64,000 nucleotides of DNA, from positions 51,812,017 to 51,876,016 of the forward strand of contig OX411543.1 of NCBI GenBank assembly GCA_948146395.1, given 5' to 3'. The DNA comes from Fragum whitleyi (taxonomy: Eukaryota; Mollusca; Bivalvia; Cardiida; Cardiidae). Position numbers and translations under genes: made by a program. How positions within the stretch are numbered: position 1 is the first letter of the stretch; each line of letters starts with the position of its first letter. Under the pieces are notes generated by a model, which worked only from the letters and a program-made list of their open reading frames with translations, was not told where the DNA came from and did not search any database. Below are positions 35,427 to 46,689 of the stretch, in pieces.

Positions 35427-35511
35427 GCTGATCAATACCTTTGTTCCGGTTACAATGTGGCGGATGAAATTATTGGTTACAGCATGGATCCAGGGAGAGA
35501 TAATTACATAG
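35427..35511 (+). CDS. PHM: PHM coding exon 2
   Basis: 28 codons plus one base, acceptor TTGCAG, donor G|GTAACC, entering in phase 0 and leaving in phase 1. It encodes ADQYLCSGYNV..., aligning with DTYFCMSMRIP of vertebrate PHM. The Cys corresponds to the one that forms a core disulfide (Cys81 in rat). Intron 1 (3.0 kb) precedes it and carries three delimited MITEs. Confidence 0.9.
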
Positions 35512-35861
35512 GTAACCTTATCCTCAATTCTAACATTATTCCTTTTTAATGTCACTGAGGAAAAAAAACTTTCAAAAACATTTTTACAAGCAATTTCTTC
35601 ATTGTCTGCACAGTGTTTGTTTCTCAAAAGACATACATATAGATATTTTCAAAATTTCTGCATTTATTCTGATTGTCCTCCGTAGATTCATGTGAAATAT
35701 GAAACGGAAGGAGACAATAAATTTTCATACTTTTATTAAGTGTATCAGTATGAAGATGCATTACTGAAAATTTAAAGGGTCAAATTGACAGAAATTTTTG
35801 AGGGAATAGAATAGGATAATTTATATTTTTGAGGTTCAAAACTCTGGTTTCAGTGTCAAAC

Positions 35862-36495
35862 CAGGGGTTTAAGTTTAAGGAGTCAATTGGACTCCTAATA
35901 CATGAAACCAAGATGTCCAAGTTCAAAGTTAGGAGTCCAAATTTTCAAAATGGGAGAAAATTGAGGAATAGAGGAAATTACTTGTCATAAGCAATTTCTT
36001 CTTTTCCACAATGTTCTTCCAAAGAAGAAGGTTGTGTTTCTCAACATTACAGGATACAAGCAAATGTTTTCTTAACCCTTTCCTGTTTTTCAAAATTTTG
36101 GACCTGTCCAAATTCAAAGGTTTTGCAGACGAAAATTTAAAGTTGATTTAATTTGAAAAATAACCATTCAGTAGGGTAGAAAAAAGTGTGGAAAAAGAAG
36201 AAATTGCTTGTCAGAAGCAATTTCTCCTTTTTTCACAATGTTTTCTCAATCATAAAATCACAGGCACGTAAAAAGCAGGGATTAAACAGGAAGGGTTTTA
36301 TTAAACAACTTTTGCAGTGAAAAGATCTACACTTCTGGCAAGTGTAAGAAAGGATACATTTCTGTGCACTTGTTTTTCAAAACATTCTCATATGATCCTT
36401 AGAGTCTAACAGACTCCTTATTTGCAAATGGAAGGAGTCCCAAATGGTAAACAAGGAGTCTCAGACTTCTGGACTACCCTTAGTGTCAAACCCTG
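35862..36495 (+). mobile_element. CAGGG TIR element, 5-bp TSD, copy 2 (interrupted)
   Basis: CAAAC at 35857-35861 and 36496-36500; ends CAGGGGTTTAAGTTTAAGG and CTTAGTGTCAAACCCTG. Homologous to 23976-25631. Interrupted at 36076-36300 by piggyBac-like MITE A, where copy 1 is uninterrupted. Confidence 0.86.
36076..36300 (-). mobile_element. piggyBac-like MITE A, copy 2 (inverted)
   Basis: TTAA at 36072-36075, CCCTTTCCTGTTTTTCAAAA start, AACAGGAAGGG end, then TTTTATTAA. The interior is the reverse complement of 7734-7954, including the GAAGAAATTGCTTGTCAGAA hairpin. The right TTAA is four to five bases displaced. Confidence 0.85.
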
Positions 36496-37548
36496 CAAAC
36501 ACCTGCCTCCAAGCTATATGATTTATACACCTTACATAGATTTTGCAATGTAAAACAGAAGCACTCACTCAAAAAGCAGGACACTTGATACCTCAGAGAA
36601 AATGAAAATTTCAAAATAATCACAATTGCAGAATTAGAGAAAATACTAATCAAGAAAGAAAAAGAGAAACAGACAGTCAATAGACAACTAATGGCTGATG
36701 TTTGTCATTAACATGTCCCACTGTTAATGTAAAAATAATGATTAATTTGTATGTTTCTACCTTAAATACCACAGATGAACTTTGTCAGTTAGTCATTGAT
36801 GCATGCAATAGGAAATACATTGCATGTTGTTTTTTTATGTATTGTTTTTCCTTTAAATCTTCTCATGCGGTTCACACCAAAATCTTACCGACACAAATCT
36901 TTTGTGTAGAAAGTATAACCTAAGATAAGCCTCCACTGACATGTATTCTGATCTTAGCCAACACTGCCTTATTTACTATAAATGATAATGGGAAAAAATC
37001 AGCCAGATAGTTGAAAATGTCTCCCAAATGGCTATTTGCCACAAAATTTTTAATTCAGGATGAGAGTTAAATACTGAATGGTTTGGTAAAAGACATGCAT
37101 CTACAAAGATCTTACCGTACATATAAAGTTGTAAAGATCTCAAAAAGATCATGAATTGGTTATGCTTAATTTCAAAATAAGGCTTGATTTGACACTAAAT
37201 CTGCCAAATTTACAGTTTGTAAAAAAATCAATCTCAACGAGTTAGGCTTGATTTTTCAACAATTGTTCATTCTGAACTTGGAATATTCCTGTTTTTGCAG
37301 GTGGTAAAGACCAAGATCTGTCTGCACATAATGTAATCTATGTGATCTATTCTTTCTAGTCTGCAAATTCTTTCAATTTCGACAAGTGTAGAATTTCGAA
37401 AAATAGGAAATCTGTTTGTCCTTATTCTGCTTTTTACAACATTGTTCTTCTGTACACAAAGGTTTGGTAGGCTGTATCGACTGAGATTAGACTGCACAAA
37501 ATGCTGTCTGGTGTTTGCCAACACAGCTTACAGTCTACTGAATTATTT

Positions 37549-37572
37549 GGGGGGGGGGGGGGGGGGGGGGGG
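37549..37572 (+). repeat. 24-G homopolymer
   Basis: Unbroken G-run in PHM intron 2; length may vary or be affected by sequencing. Confidence 0.9.
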
Positions 37573-37734
37573 AAATTGAACTATAGTAGCTTGAATGTCT
37601 TAAAACTTGAAAATTTGTTGATTTTCTTTTTGAATTTAACATTATAAATAATCTTTGAGATATACTGCAGTGCCTACTACAAGAGTATTGTCACCAGAAA
37701 TACATTTTCAACTTGTGAATGTGATTCTTTGAAT

Positions 37735-37928
37735 CAGAGCCACAGAATAGAGGGGGTATTTTGGTTTTCAATTTTAAATATTTCATTATTCTTCACTTTA
37801 ACCCTATATTGTTGGTACTCATTTGAAACGTCTCATGGAGATGATTCAAATGAGTACCCACAAAATAGGGTTTCATTGAGAAATAAAGAATATAGATTGG
37901 CTTTACCTCCTCTTTCTGGACCCCTATT
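37735..37928. mobile_element. AGAGGGGGTA TIR element with palindromic core, copy 1
   Basis: Left AATAGAGGGGGTATTTTGG, right GGCTTTACCTCCTCTTTCTG; core GGTACTCATTTGAAACGTCT / GATTCAAATGAGTACC. Homologous to 50996-51175. Confidence 0.7.
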
Positions 37929-38170
37929 TTACAAATGTTACTAAGTTCTCAGTCTGGTAGGATGTCTTGTAGTGCATTTCTATGAATTGGAGTCAATTTA
38001 TTTGTCAGGGATATAATTTGTCTCCTTGTAAGAAATAATTGTGATATAATAGCTTTAGGCATGGACAGAATCTAGATATAGAACCCATCCATACATTGGT
38101 CACCAGAATGCTTAGCTTGACAAAGACATGACTATTATTGGTCTCATACTGACGTTTAAAGTGTTTTTTT

Positions 38171-38434
38171 ATGCCCCTGTATCGAGAGATCGGGGGCATA
38201 TTGTTTTACTCATGTCCGTCTGTCTGTCTGTCTGTCCGTCTGTCCGAAAACTTTACCCGAAAACTTAACCTTTGCCTTTTCTCCAAAAGTATTTGACATA
38301 CAAAGCTGTACACCAAAGTCAAGGTCATGAAACAAAGTCAAGGTCATCTGACAAGGTCAAGGTCATCTGTCAAGGTCAAACTTTAAAAAAAAAATGCTGT
38401 TCCGGGGGCATTCGTGTTTCACAAACACATCTTG
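38171..38434 (+). mobile_element. GGGGGCAT element, complete, intron 2
   Basis: TTTTTTT then ATGCCCCTGTATCGAGAGAT / CGGGGGCAT hairpin, CTGTC run (38216-38244), AAGGTCAAGGTCATCTGTC repeats, subterminal CCGGGGGCATTCGTG, hairpin GTGTTTCACAAACAC and ATCTTG-TTTT. Confidence 0.9.
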
Positions 38435-39014
38435 TTTTATAATCTAATTATTGATGTTCATTGAAATTCAATTGGTTAGTGCAAAAACATTTTGAATGCC
38501 TATAATTATGTCTTTAGGGACTTGTAATTAATTTCTGCTAACTTCTGGAATTATCTTTTTCTGTTCTGTTAAATTTTGATTAAACATGTAGATTCATTCA
38601 TTTCCTCTTTTGTGTCAATAAAACTTTTGTATATGAATCACTGTTATCCAAATCAATACTCAATTTATGGCTGGCCTGGGGCATTACCGGTAACAAAACA
38701 ACAAATACATGTAGTTGATATTTTCTATTTTTTAGTTAGTGCCTGTTTTATGAAAAATGTGTAATTGCTAAAGCCTAGATATCTTTGCCTTGTGCAAAAA
38801 CTGTAACATTTTGTGATACCCCAGTTATAACTGAAGATATTACCTGGAAATTTGCGTGTGAAGACCTTCAATAGAATAATTAGAGAAAAGGCTCAGAAAC
38901 AATAAATAAATTCATTGTTGTTGATTTACTTAAAACTTTTGACATAATTTTCTGAAATAGCTGTTACAAGCTAGGCCAGATGGATAAATATCCATAATGT
39001 TACATGTATATAAT

Positions 39015-39298
39015 AACTGTAATTCTCGTAATAAATGCTCCCGGGAGCTATACATAACATGGCCAGGGAGCTTTTATTTAGTATGCATTATCTGATTTAA
39101 AAAAAATCATTGAAATTTATGTTTATAGGCCCTTTTCCCTTTTATTTGAGGTGAATTTCCTCTAAACAATCATATAAATGATTCAAAAAGTTTCTAAAAT
39201 TGAGGTATTTGAAGATGGTTTCCTTATAAAACCATCCTTATTTCCTTATAAACAAATGTAGGGGTGCTTCTATTAGGGAGGGCCCTATTATCAGAGGA
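39015..39298 (+). repeat. Dispersed repeat pair member 2
   Basis: AATTCTCGTAATAAATGCTC ... GGGAGCTTTTATTTAGTATG ... GGGTGCTTCTATTAGGGA. Homologous to 33145-33420. Confidence 0.65.
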
Positions 39299-39382
39299 TA
39301 ATGGGTTAGAAAATTAAACATCATTGAGTTATGGTAGACTGGCTCCTGTCCCACTTATCTGAAGAAATATATTGTGTATAAT

Positions 39383-39738
39383 CAGGGGTGTGGAATTCCC
39401 TTGCCCGACTTGTCCGACTCGGGCTTTTGTACTTGAGGACAAGTAAATTTTTCTAAGCCACTTGTCCAAGGACAAGTAAATACCAGGGCAAATTTTGTAA
39501 TGTTTTTAAAAGAATTAAGAGATAAATCATCCTAATGTTCATATCATAGGGTAGAAAACATTGTTTTTAATGAAGAAAATGCTGGATATCAGCATTTTCT
39601 TCATCAAAAGGCAATGTTTTTTTCAAATTTTTCTATTTACTCTTTAGCGGACAAGTTCATTTTGATCCTGGATGAGTAGAAAATTCGCTTTTACTTGTCC
39701 AGGGACAAGTGGAGAAAACTGGTATTTCCACACCCCTG
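39383..39738 (+). mobile_element. CAGGGGT TIR element, 7-bp TSD GTATAAT
   Basis: GTATAAT at 39376-39382 and 39739-39745; ends CAGGGGTGTGGAATTCCC and GGTATTTCCACACCCCTG (TIR about 18 bp). 356 bp, non-coding. Confidence 0.9.
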
Positions 39739-40648
39739 GTATAATTCTACATGAAAATATTTTTTTTGACTGGCTATTATTTCTCTTTTGTAGACTGTGT
39801 TCTGATGGTCAGCATTAGTTTTGTGAATATGTGATGTTATTTTAAAAGGATGTTATAATAAAACATACTATTATATATCTTATTTATTTTAAACTTGGCA
39901 TTAGTTGGCAGCCTGGAAGCCCTGCTAGAGATAAAGTTAAAGCAGTTCTCATATCAGTTCTTTTACCATTGCCAGCTTAGTAAGTTACTAAGATATTCAA
40001 AAGACAAAAAAAATGTTGGACTGGTCAACTGTCAAAGGACAAACAATTGCTGAATCAAAGAAACAGGAAGATTAAACTCAGCATAATAGAAACAAATAAA
40101 CCATTTTCTCAATTAAGAATAGATGGTTTACTTTGAAAGTACATGTATTTAAATTTATAAATTTCTTTTGAATCCTAGATTTAAAATATACAAGACATGT
40201 ACCTGTAATATGTACCTCCAAAATCATGTTTTCTAGTTGTCAAATAAAAACATTAAAAAAAGTATAGGTGATATTTAGATGATGCCTGTGAGACATCATT
40301 AAGAATAAAAAAGAAATGTTTTTTTGCATATAAAGTGTCATGCTTTTCCCTGAAAAATAAAGAACACATTTAGGGCACCAAGTGTTTCCATATTTTCTCC
40401 CTACTTTATTTCTCTAATTAGAAAATCTCATGATCAAGTCCTTGCAACATATGGATACAAAAATAACAGCAGTTTTCAAACCACCATTAAACTTTCTACT
40501 GAATTAGAGAATTTTACAGTATAGGTGTATTTTCAAAACTGAGCTCTGACGTAGGCCCTGAGTCCATTACTATAGGTAAATTGGGTATGATTAAAAAGCA
40601 AATGACAGGAATTTTACCTGATCCCTTCACTGAAATTTATGAAAGTAC

Positions 40649-43600
40649 AGATGTTCAGGTAGTAGCGGATAGTTAACGAAATTATCGAAGTGTATGTTTC
40701 TATTACAAAACAAAATCTATATTGTGTGGTACCAATTTGTAGGAAAATCTGTATTCTTTTAATTGAAACCAATTTCGGGATAGTAATGTTGTTTATACGT
40801 CAGATAAACGCTTTCTGCACACAACACTAATTAGGTCAATAGCGGATAGGTTCGGGTAATAACGGATAGGTAGTTGAGGGAATGTCTCAAACGTGACAAA
40901 GACACTATTTCACCGTTTTTAGGTGCTGAAAGAGCTATATTCAAGCGATTTTGATCCACAAAAGCTCACAGATCGAACTCAGACAGAGATTAAGCAAATT
41001 TATATTATTGAAAAAAATGGGCAGATTAACGTACTTTGAAAACATTTTGATAATGCAGAAAAATAATCATTGGTTTGATCCTACAACCTTGCAGCTGCAA
41101 TTTTTATTTAGCTCTAAAATTTTAGAATTAGAACGACAACATACTGCTTTAACTATCGAACTTTTGATGCATTTCTCACAAGAAAATGGATAACAAGAAT
41201 TTCCGAAAATCAAATATATATGTTCACCAGCCTATAACTTCTTAAAATATTTGCCCCAAGATGCCGGCATTCGTACAGATTCCCCCAATAAGATTCGGCT
41301 GCGGTCATACTGTGTAGCTCGTGTTGAAGTATTCTCTTAATCAAAAACATACAGTTTCCTGCCTGGCTTGGTGATTAGTACAGTGATCAACAAATTATCC
41401 TAGACGAGGCACTCGAATCAGTGTTTTGCTCCCAGACCCTAGGCACAATCGCGGGCCATTGCAGGCCTAGCGACGGCCACTGAGCCGTCCAAAATCGCCG
41501 CTCGAGGGCTGGTAACCTGCCTAGCGATCGATAGAAATGCGGGGCGAATTCCGGGGAGCTGGGAGCAAAACACTGCTTCGAGAGCCGAGCTGCATTCGCT
41601 GCGCCGCTAAAATCGCGGCTCGATCGCGTCGAGACGCGACTCCCGCTTGCTCCGCCGCTATCAGCCACAGTCTCACCAAACTCGGCACGATTGTAGGGCT
41701 TGAACATAGCAACACGAGGGTACCTACAACATAGGGATCGGTCCACTCGTTCGAGCCCTGCATCGATTGTTTAACTCGCGTGAATATTTCTCCTCGGCGC
41801 GATCGACCCTCTGCCGACCTATCGACGGCCACTGAGCCGTCCGAAATCGCCGCTCGAGGGCTTGTTACCTGCCTAGCGATCGATAGAGATTCGGGGCAAA
41901 TTCTGGGGTCTGGGGGCAAAGCACTGCTTTGAGGGCTGAGCTGCATTCGCTGCGCCGCTTAAATCGCGGCTCGACCACATCGAGGAACGACTCCAGTGCG
42001 AATCGCTCTTGCTCCGCTGCTATCCACCGCAGCCCCACCAAACTCGTCACGATTGTAGGGCTTGAATAGGGCAACACGAGGGTACCTACAACATAGGTAT
42101 TGGTCTATTGGTTCGAGCCCTGCATCGAGTGTTTCACTCGCGTGAACAATTCGCCTCCGAGCGATCGGTCCACTTCCGCCGCCTAGCGACGGCCACTGAG
42201 CCGTCCAAAATCGCCGCTCGCGGGCTGGTAATCTGCCTAGCAGGGCAAATTCTATGGGCTAGGAGCGAGATCTCCGGTTGGCTACGGCCGTTGAGCCGTC
42301 CAAAATAACGGCCCGACGGACCCATTCACTGCCTAGCGACCTATAGAGATGCGGGGCAAATTCGTGGGTCTGGGAGCAAAACACTGCTTCGAGAGCCGAT
42401 CGGATTGCCTTCTTTTCATGTTCGTTTTCATAAAATCAAAAATGGCAAAATCAAACCATAATAACAAAACGGTCATTTAAGACCGGTATATATTTGCAAA
42501 AGAAATAGATATGCAAAAGATAATATATTAATAAAATGAAGATGTAGTCAAAAGTACCACAAATGTATTCAAATAACTTCACTCCGAAACGGATTTCTAA
42601 GGCTTAACAATTGTCAATGACCTTCAAAATTGCTGATTGATGAAATGCACCTTAAAAGTTTATTCTTATTATCATCACTTAAAGAAAATATGTTTATGAA
42701 GTATCGTTTGTAATCGTGTATGCAATCAATGGACAACTCTTTACTTCAGCTAATTAAATTTCCCCATCAGTTATGAATATACTTAAATATGATTGACTAG
42801 CACTATAAATATCCATCTATCCGTTTCTTAGTTTCGACTGGTCAAAATGACATAGTTATACATTGATGTCACAAGAATGAAATTTGTCATGCTGTAATAA
42901 ATCGGGAATATTCAAGATTTTATGGGTTTTAGACAAAGATTAGCTAGAGCATTCATTTTAAGTTTGTCTTAGTCTTAAACAGCTGTAATATCTAAAGAGA
43001 AGAAGTCGTTTGTGAATTCCATTTTCATAAAAAATAATTGATCACAGTAAATGTTTAAGTGCTCACAATAATTTGTTTAATTTTAGTGGCTTAAAAAATC
43101 AGCATACCCCAAGCCGTGTATTGATGAATAACTTTATTTGTGATAAAAGTTAAAAATAACTCTTTTAACATGAACTGACTGTTTTATGCTTTATATTTGT
43201 CTTTTTCAATGCATTGAGAAAATCTGAATAATGATTTTTAGTTTTTGGCAGTTGATGTTCACTTTGAGACAACCCCCGTAAAACCATTTCCACTCGCAAG
43301 AACTATCCGTTACTCCCCGAATCGGGAGTTGTTTCTATCAGGCGATATTTTAGTTAATTTTGACAATTTTCTATCCAGATGTGTTGATATAGTAGGGAAT
43401 AGGGTAATCTACAAAATGATACCAAAAACTTGTAGATTGGTTTTGATTTACATGAACATTACACGTCCGAGCGCCTGCTATTGCATTTACTCTGGACCTG
43501 AAAAATGCAGCTTCCGGTTACCTCGTTTTGGTTGCAGCGAATTGAAAGTACAAAATCAAATGTAAACAAAAGAGAATTTGGCTAATAAATCCCTTGAATA

Positions 43601-43715
43601 TTAAATTATGTCATGGTAAAATTTATTTTATTGAAATAATCAGTTAAATAATATAGAGATCGATTTGGAAACAACCTATCCGCTATACCCCAAAATCCGC
43701 TACTGCCTAAACAAC
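40649..43715. mobile_element. 3.07-kb TIR element with AGCGGAT motifs and GC-rich core
   Basis: GTAC flanks at 40645-40648 and 43716-43719. Left end AGATGTTCAGGTAGTAGCGG, right end (reverse complement) GGTTGTTTAGGCAGTAGCGG. Extra AGCGGAT-type motifs lie just inside both ends (40841, 40863 left; 43677 and 43695 right, inverted). The middle is a GC-rich tandem array. Small open frames (40951-41193, 43245-43565) match no transposase I recognise. Superfamily undetermined. Confidence 0.72.
41395..42410. repeat. GC-rich tandem array, about 350-bp unit, 3 copies
   Basis: Units contain GCCTAGCGACGGCCACTGAG, CCGTCCAAAATCGCCGCTCG, TGGGAGCAAAACACTGCTTC, GCATTCGCTGCGCCGC and GAGGGTACCTACAACATAGG. CpG-dense, in strong contrast to the flanking AT-rich DNA. 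Open frames on both strands are a by-product of high GC. Confidence 0.85.
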
Positions 43716-43984
43716 CGTACATTGTGTCAGTGAACCTTACATTTAAAGACAAGCAATAGCGTTGGTTTAAAAGTCAAATTTTAAACTTTTTTAATGCGTT
43801 ATTTAAACCTATTTTATCTATTTCATACAAATGACACGTGAATCTTACAGGAATTTAAAAATTGATTTCATGGCTCATCACGCAAAATCTACCTAAACAA
43901 TGGATAACATAAATTTGAGCTGTCCAAAGAAACAAAATGGGAGGACATTTAGAACATGGTTCTAGATAGACAGGGGCAATGTCA

Positions 43985-44098
43985 ATCTAAATCTCTCAAA
44001 AAACCTATGTTGTGGGAACCCATTTGAATTGTCTTGAAAAGACAATTCAAATGAGTAGCCGGTTGAGTACCTACAACATAAGGGAGTTTTGGTCTAAT
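43985..44098. repeat. Palindromic CTATGTTGT element, copy 1
   Basis: CAAAAAACCTATGTTGTGGG ... CATTTGAATTGTCTTGAAAA / GACAATTCAAATGAG ... CTACAACATAAGGGAGTTTTG. Confidence 0.7.
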
Positions 44099-44129
44099 TA
44101 CAGAATTCTTACAAATTGCTTTCCCCTGC

Positions 44130-44365
44130 CAAAAAGTTCAAGAACTGGTTCTTGAATGTTCTAGGATGTAGGATGGTAGTTCAAGATCTCTGTTCTAGAA
44201 CTGGTTCTTGAACCAGTTCTAAAACAAGTTCTTGAACTAGTCCTAAAACAAATTCTTGGTTTCAAGTTGATTTAAGTGCAAGAACTGGTTCAAGAACTAG
44301 TTTTAGAAGTCCATGTAGTTCTTGAACTACCATTTGATGTTCTAGAGAATTCAAGAACAAGTTCT
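44130..44365. repeat. AGAACTGGTTCTTGAAC degenerate palindromic array
   Basis: About ten copies in both orientations of AAGAACTGGTTC / GAACCAGTTCT, each internally palindromic. Confidence 0.8.
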
Positions 44366-44662
44366 TGTACCTTTCGCAGTGGTTGAAATCACTGTCCATT
44401 TCTAGAGCAGTGTTGAGATAATGTCATGTTCTCCCTCAATTATCTCTCATTTCCAGAATTCCCTTGAGAAATGATTTCCATCTTTCCTGGTAGCTGTATA
44501 CAGAAGGCACAGTTTATCGTACAAGTCATTATCTTGTGTCTTAAACTGGATTATAGAGATTTTCTTCTTGAAAATATACTACAAATGTATATACACAAGA
44601 TTTTCTGTCCTGCTTTTCTCCATAATTATATTAAAGACTTTGGGGCCATATATCTGTTTCAG

Positions 44663-45028
44663 TGCGTCAAGCCTTGTACTAGCTTTTTGGATTCAGGAGT
44701 CATTGACCTTTTGATATTTGATCATTAAATTCTTTTTTTGGTGGGTGGGGGGTCAAGGGGGGGGGTCAAAACAGGCCAAATTAAAATGTTTTTATATAAT
44801 CAATAAAGTATTTAGTCACTCTATTGTTTGTGTTGATTCATTTTCATGAGTCACTAAATAATATGAAGAAAATAATTGATTGACATCAACATTCACATTT
44901 TATTAGTTGCACAAATGGAAATTCCAAGGGTCAAAATTACCTTCTGCAGGAAATGTTTGGGGGTCTAAATTGTTTTGATTGGTGGGTCAAAACCCTGATT
45001 TAAGGATTAAACATGAGCACTATGCTTG
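44663..45028. repeat. Dispersed repeat with GGGGTCAAA motifs, copy 2
   Basis: TTCAGGAGTCATTGACCTTT ... GGTGGGTCAAAACCCTGATT ... AACATGAGCACTATGCTTG. Homologous to 34968-35335. Confidence 0.55.
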
Positions 45029-45464
45029 TCTTGTACTTTTAAAATTGTTTTAATTTTTACAAACAATAGAAATGAATAAAATATGAAGCATGATTTTGAA
45101 TCGTTCAACATGCTACAGCTTTGAATATATTTAAAATCTTAATTTCTTTTGGATAGATCTTTAAAAAGTAAAGGTCTGATATCAAGGTCATATTTTAACA
45201 CTTTCATGCTGTTTATATCTTATTCATCTCTGCATACTGTAAAGACTTATATCAGCCTGCACATACATGCAGTCTAATCTTGGCCTACACTGACTGCTTT
45301 CAAATAAATCGTTGTGAGAAAACATGGAGCAAGACAGGATAAAATGTCCAATACATCGGTAATTTGTTTTAAACAAAAATTAAATTCAGTAGTATATGGG
45401 TTAAAAAAAAGATTGTTAGCAGAGAGAATATCATTTGAACAAGTAAAACTCTATTAATTTGTGT

Positions 45465-45544
45465 AGCTCATTCTTCTTTAGCTGATTTTGACTGTCATTA
45501 TTTCTAAATAATGACAGTCAAAATCAACTGAAGAAGAATGAACT
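45465..45544. repeat. 80-bp near-perfect palindrome, 55 bp before PHM exon 3
   Basis: AGCTCATTCTTCTTTAGCTG, ATTTTGACTGTCATTATTT, centre CT, AAATAATGACAGTCAAAATC, AACTGAAGAAGAATGAACT. Arms about 38 bp with few mismatches. Confidence 0.9.
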
Positions 45545-45600
45545 AAGAGTTCACTTCTCTCTAGACATGCTTTGACCTTGTTGATGACTGTCTATTTCAG

Positions 45601-45688
45601 TGAGTTTTGAGCCTCTTGCCAATGCCAACAAAGCCCATCATATTCTAGTCTATGGTTGTAGTAATGTACAGAGAAGAACCAAACCTTG
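45601..45688 (+). CDS. PHM: PHM coding exon 3: copper-H HH motif
   Basis: Acceptor TATTTCAG, donor TG|GTAAGA, phase 1 in and phase 2 out. It encodes VSFEPLANANKAHHILVYGC and then about ten residues to the split Trp. AHHILVYGC matches VHHMLLFGC of vertebrate PHM. The two His are the copper-H ligands (His107 and His108 in rat numbering) and the Cys is a disulfide partner. The 10.1-kb intron 2 before it holds a 3-kb transposon. Confidence 0.95.
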
Positions 45689-45769
45689 GTAAGATTGACA
45701 ACATTTGGTGGCTTCACATTTTGATCTCATTCATATTTTAAATTGTTGCCATTTTAAGCTCATGTCTGA

Positions 45770-46628
45770 TTGTAGCTGGAGGCTAGCAGGGCTTACCCTG
45801 GGTCAAAATTTCTTTTAGCCAACACTTTAGCCAATTTGAAGATACTTTAGCAAAAGTGACTACATTGTAGCCATCTTATTCTCCCGAACTGAAGAAAAAA
45901 CTCGCAATATTCTTTTTTGTAATATTATTGCATGAATAAGTAACTTGATTTATTACATTTGAATTAAAAATATTGTTTTCAATGATCTTCTTCTATTACA
46001 AAAAGTATAAAAAGAATAAGAAGCTTTGGGCAGTTAAAAAAAATGTAAAAAAGTGCTGTTATCAATTGGCAAAAAAAACAGACAGGAGTGTCAGCATACC
46101 TATTTAGACAACAACAACTAAAGTAGTTTTGATTTTTTTCTGTGTTCATATCTAAGCAATGATTGGATAGAAGGGTATCAGTAGAAAATTGAAATTTTAA
46201 GACTTTTATGCATTAAACTGGACATTACAGCCTTTAGAGAGTATCAATTAAAAGAAGTCATGGTCTAATGGCTTAGTAACCAACTATCTTTTAACTGTCA
46301 GCAGGTCAATCAAATGTGTGAAGCATTATCTCTCATATCAATTTGTTAATTGTTCTACCAATGATCTTAACACTTTTGATTTTCCTCTTTCTATAGATTC
46401 CAATCCTTAGCCAGTATTTTAACCAATTGAATTTTCTTTTAGCCAATTTTTCAAAATTTTAGCCAATGGCTAAATTGGCTAAGGGCAGGGTAAGCCCTGG
46501 CTAGGAAAGGATGTAATGGTAGAACTGGTGTGTAAAATACCAGGAATCCATTGTTAGGTGCTCCAGCTGCTGCTATAACTAAAAGAATATTGAAAGTGGC
46601 GTAAAACCCAATTCAAACAGACAAACAA
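45770..46628 (+). mobile_element. SINE body and tail split by CAGGG element
   Basis: TGTAGCTGGAGGCTAG before the insertion, GCTAGGAAAGGATGTAATGG after it, continuing to CAGGAATCCATTGTTAGGTG and the AAAACCCAATTCAAACAGAC tail. 5' head is missing. Confidence 0.85.
45787..46499. mobile_element. 713-bp CAGGG element with 5-bp TSD GCTAG, nested in SINE
   Basis: Perfect 14-bp TIRs CAGGGCTTACCCTG / CAGGGTAAGCCCTG. GCTAG at 45782-45786 and 46500-46504, and the SINE reads straight through with one GCTAG elsewhere (for example 10013-10017). Interior has TTTTAGCCAA repeats near both ends. Non-coding. Confidence 0.93.
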
Positions 46629-46689
46629 ATTAAGCCTTATCAAGCTGAAGTGTCCAACATTTGCTAGCACTACACAATGCTTATGCAGA

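Noticed and set aside
41387..42325. Overlapping open frames up to 141 codons on both strands
   Set aside because: They track the GC-rich tandem array, exist on both strands and in several frames, and have low-complexity products.
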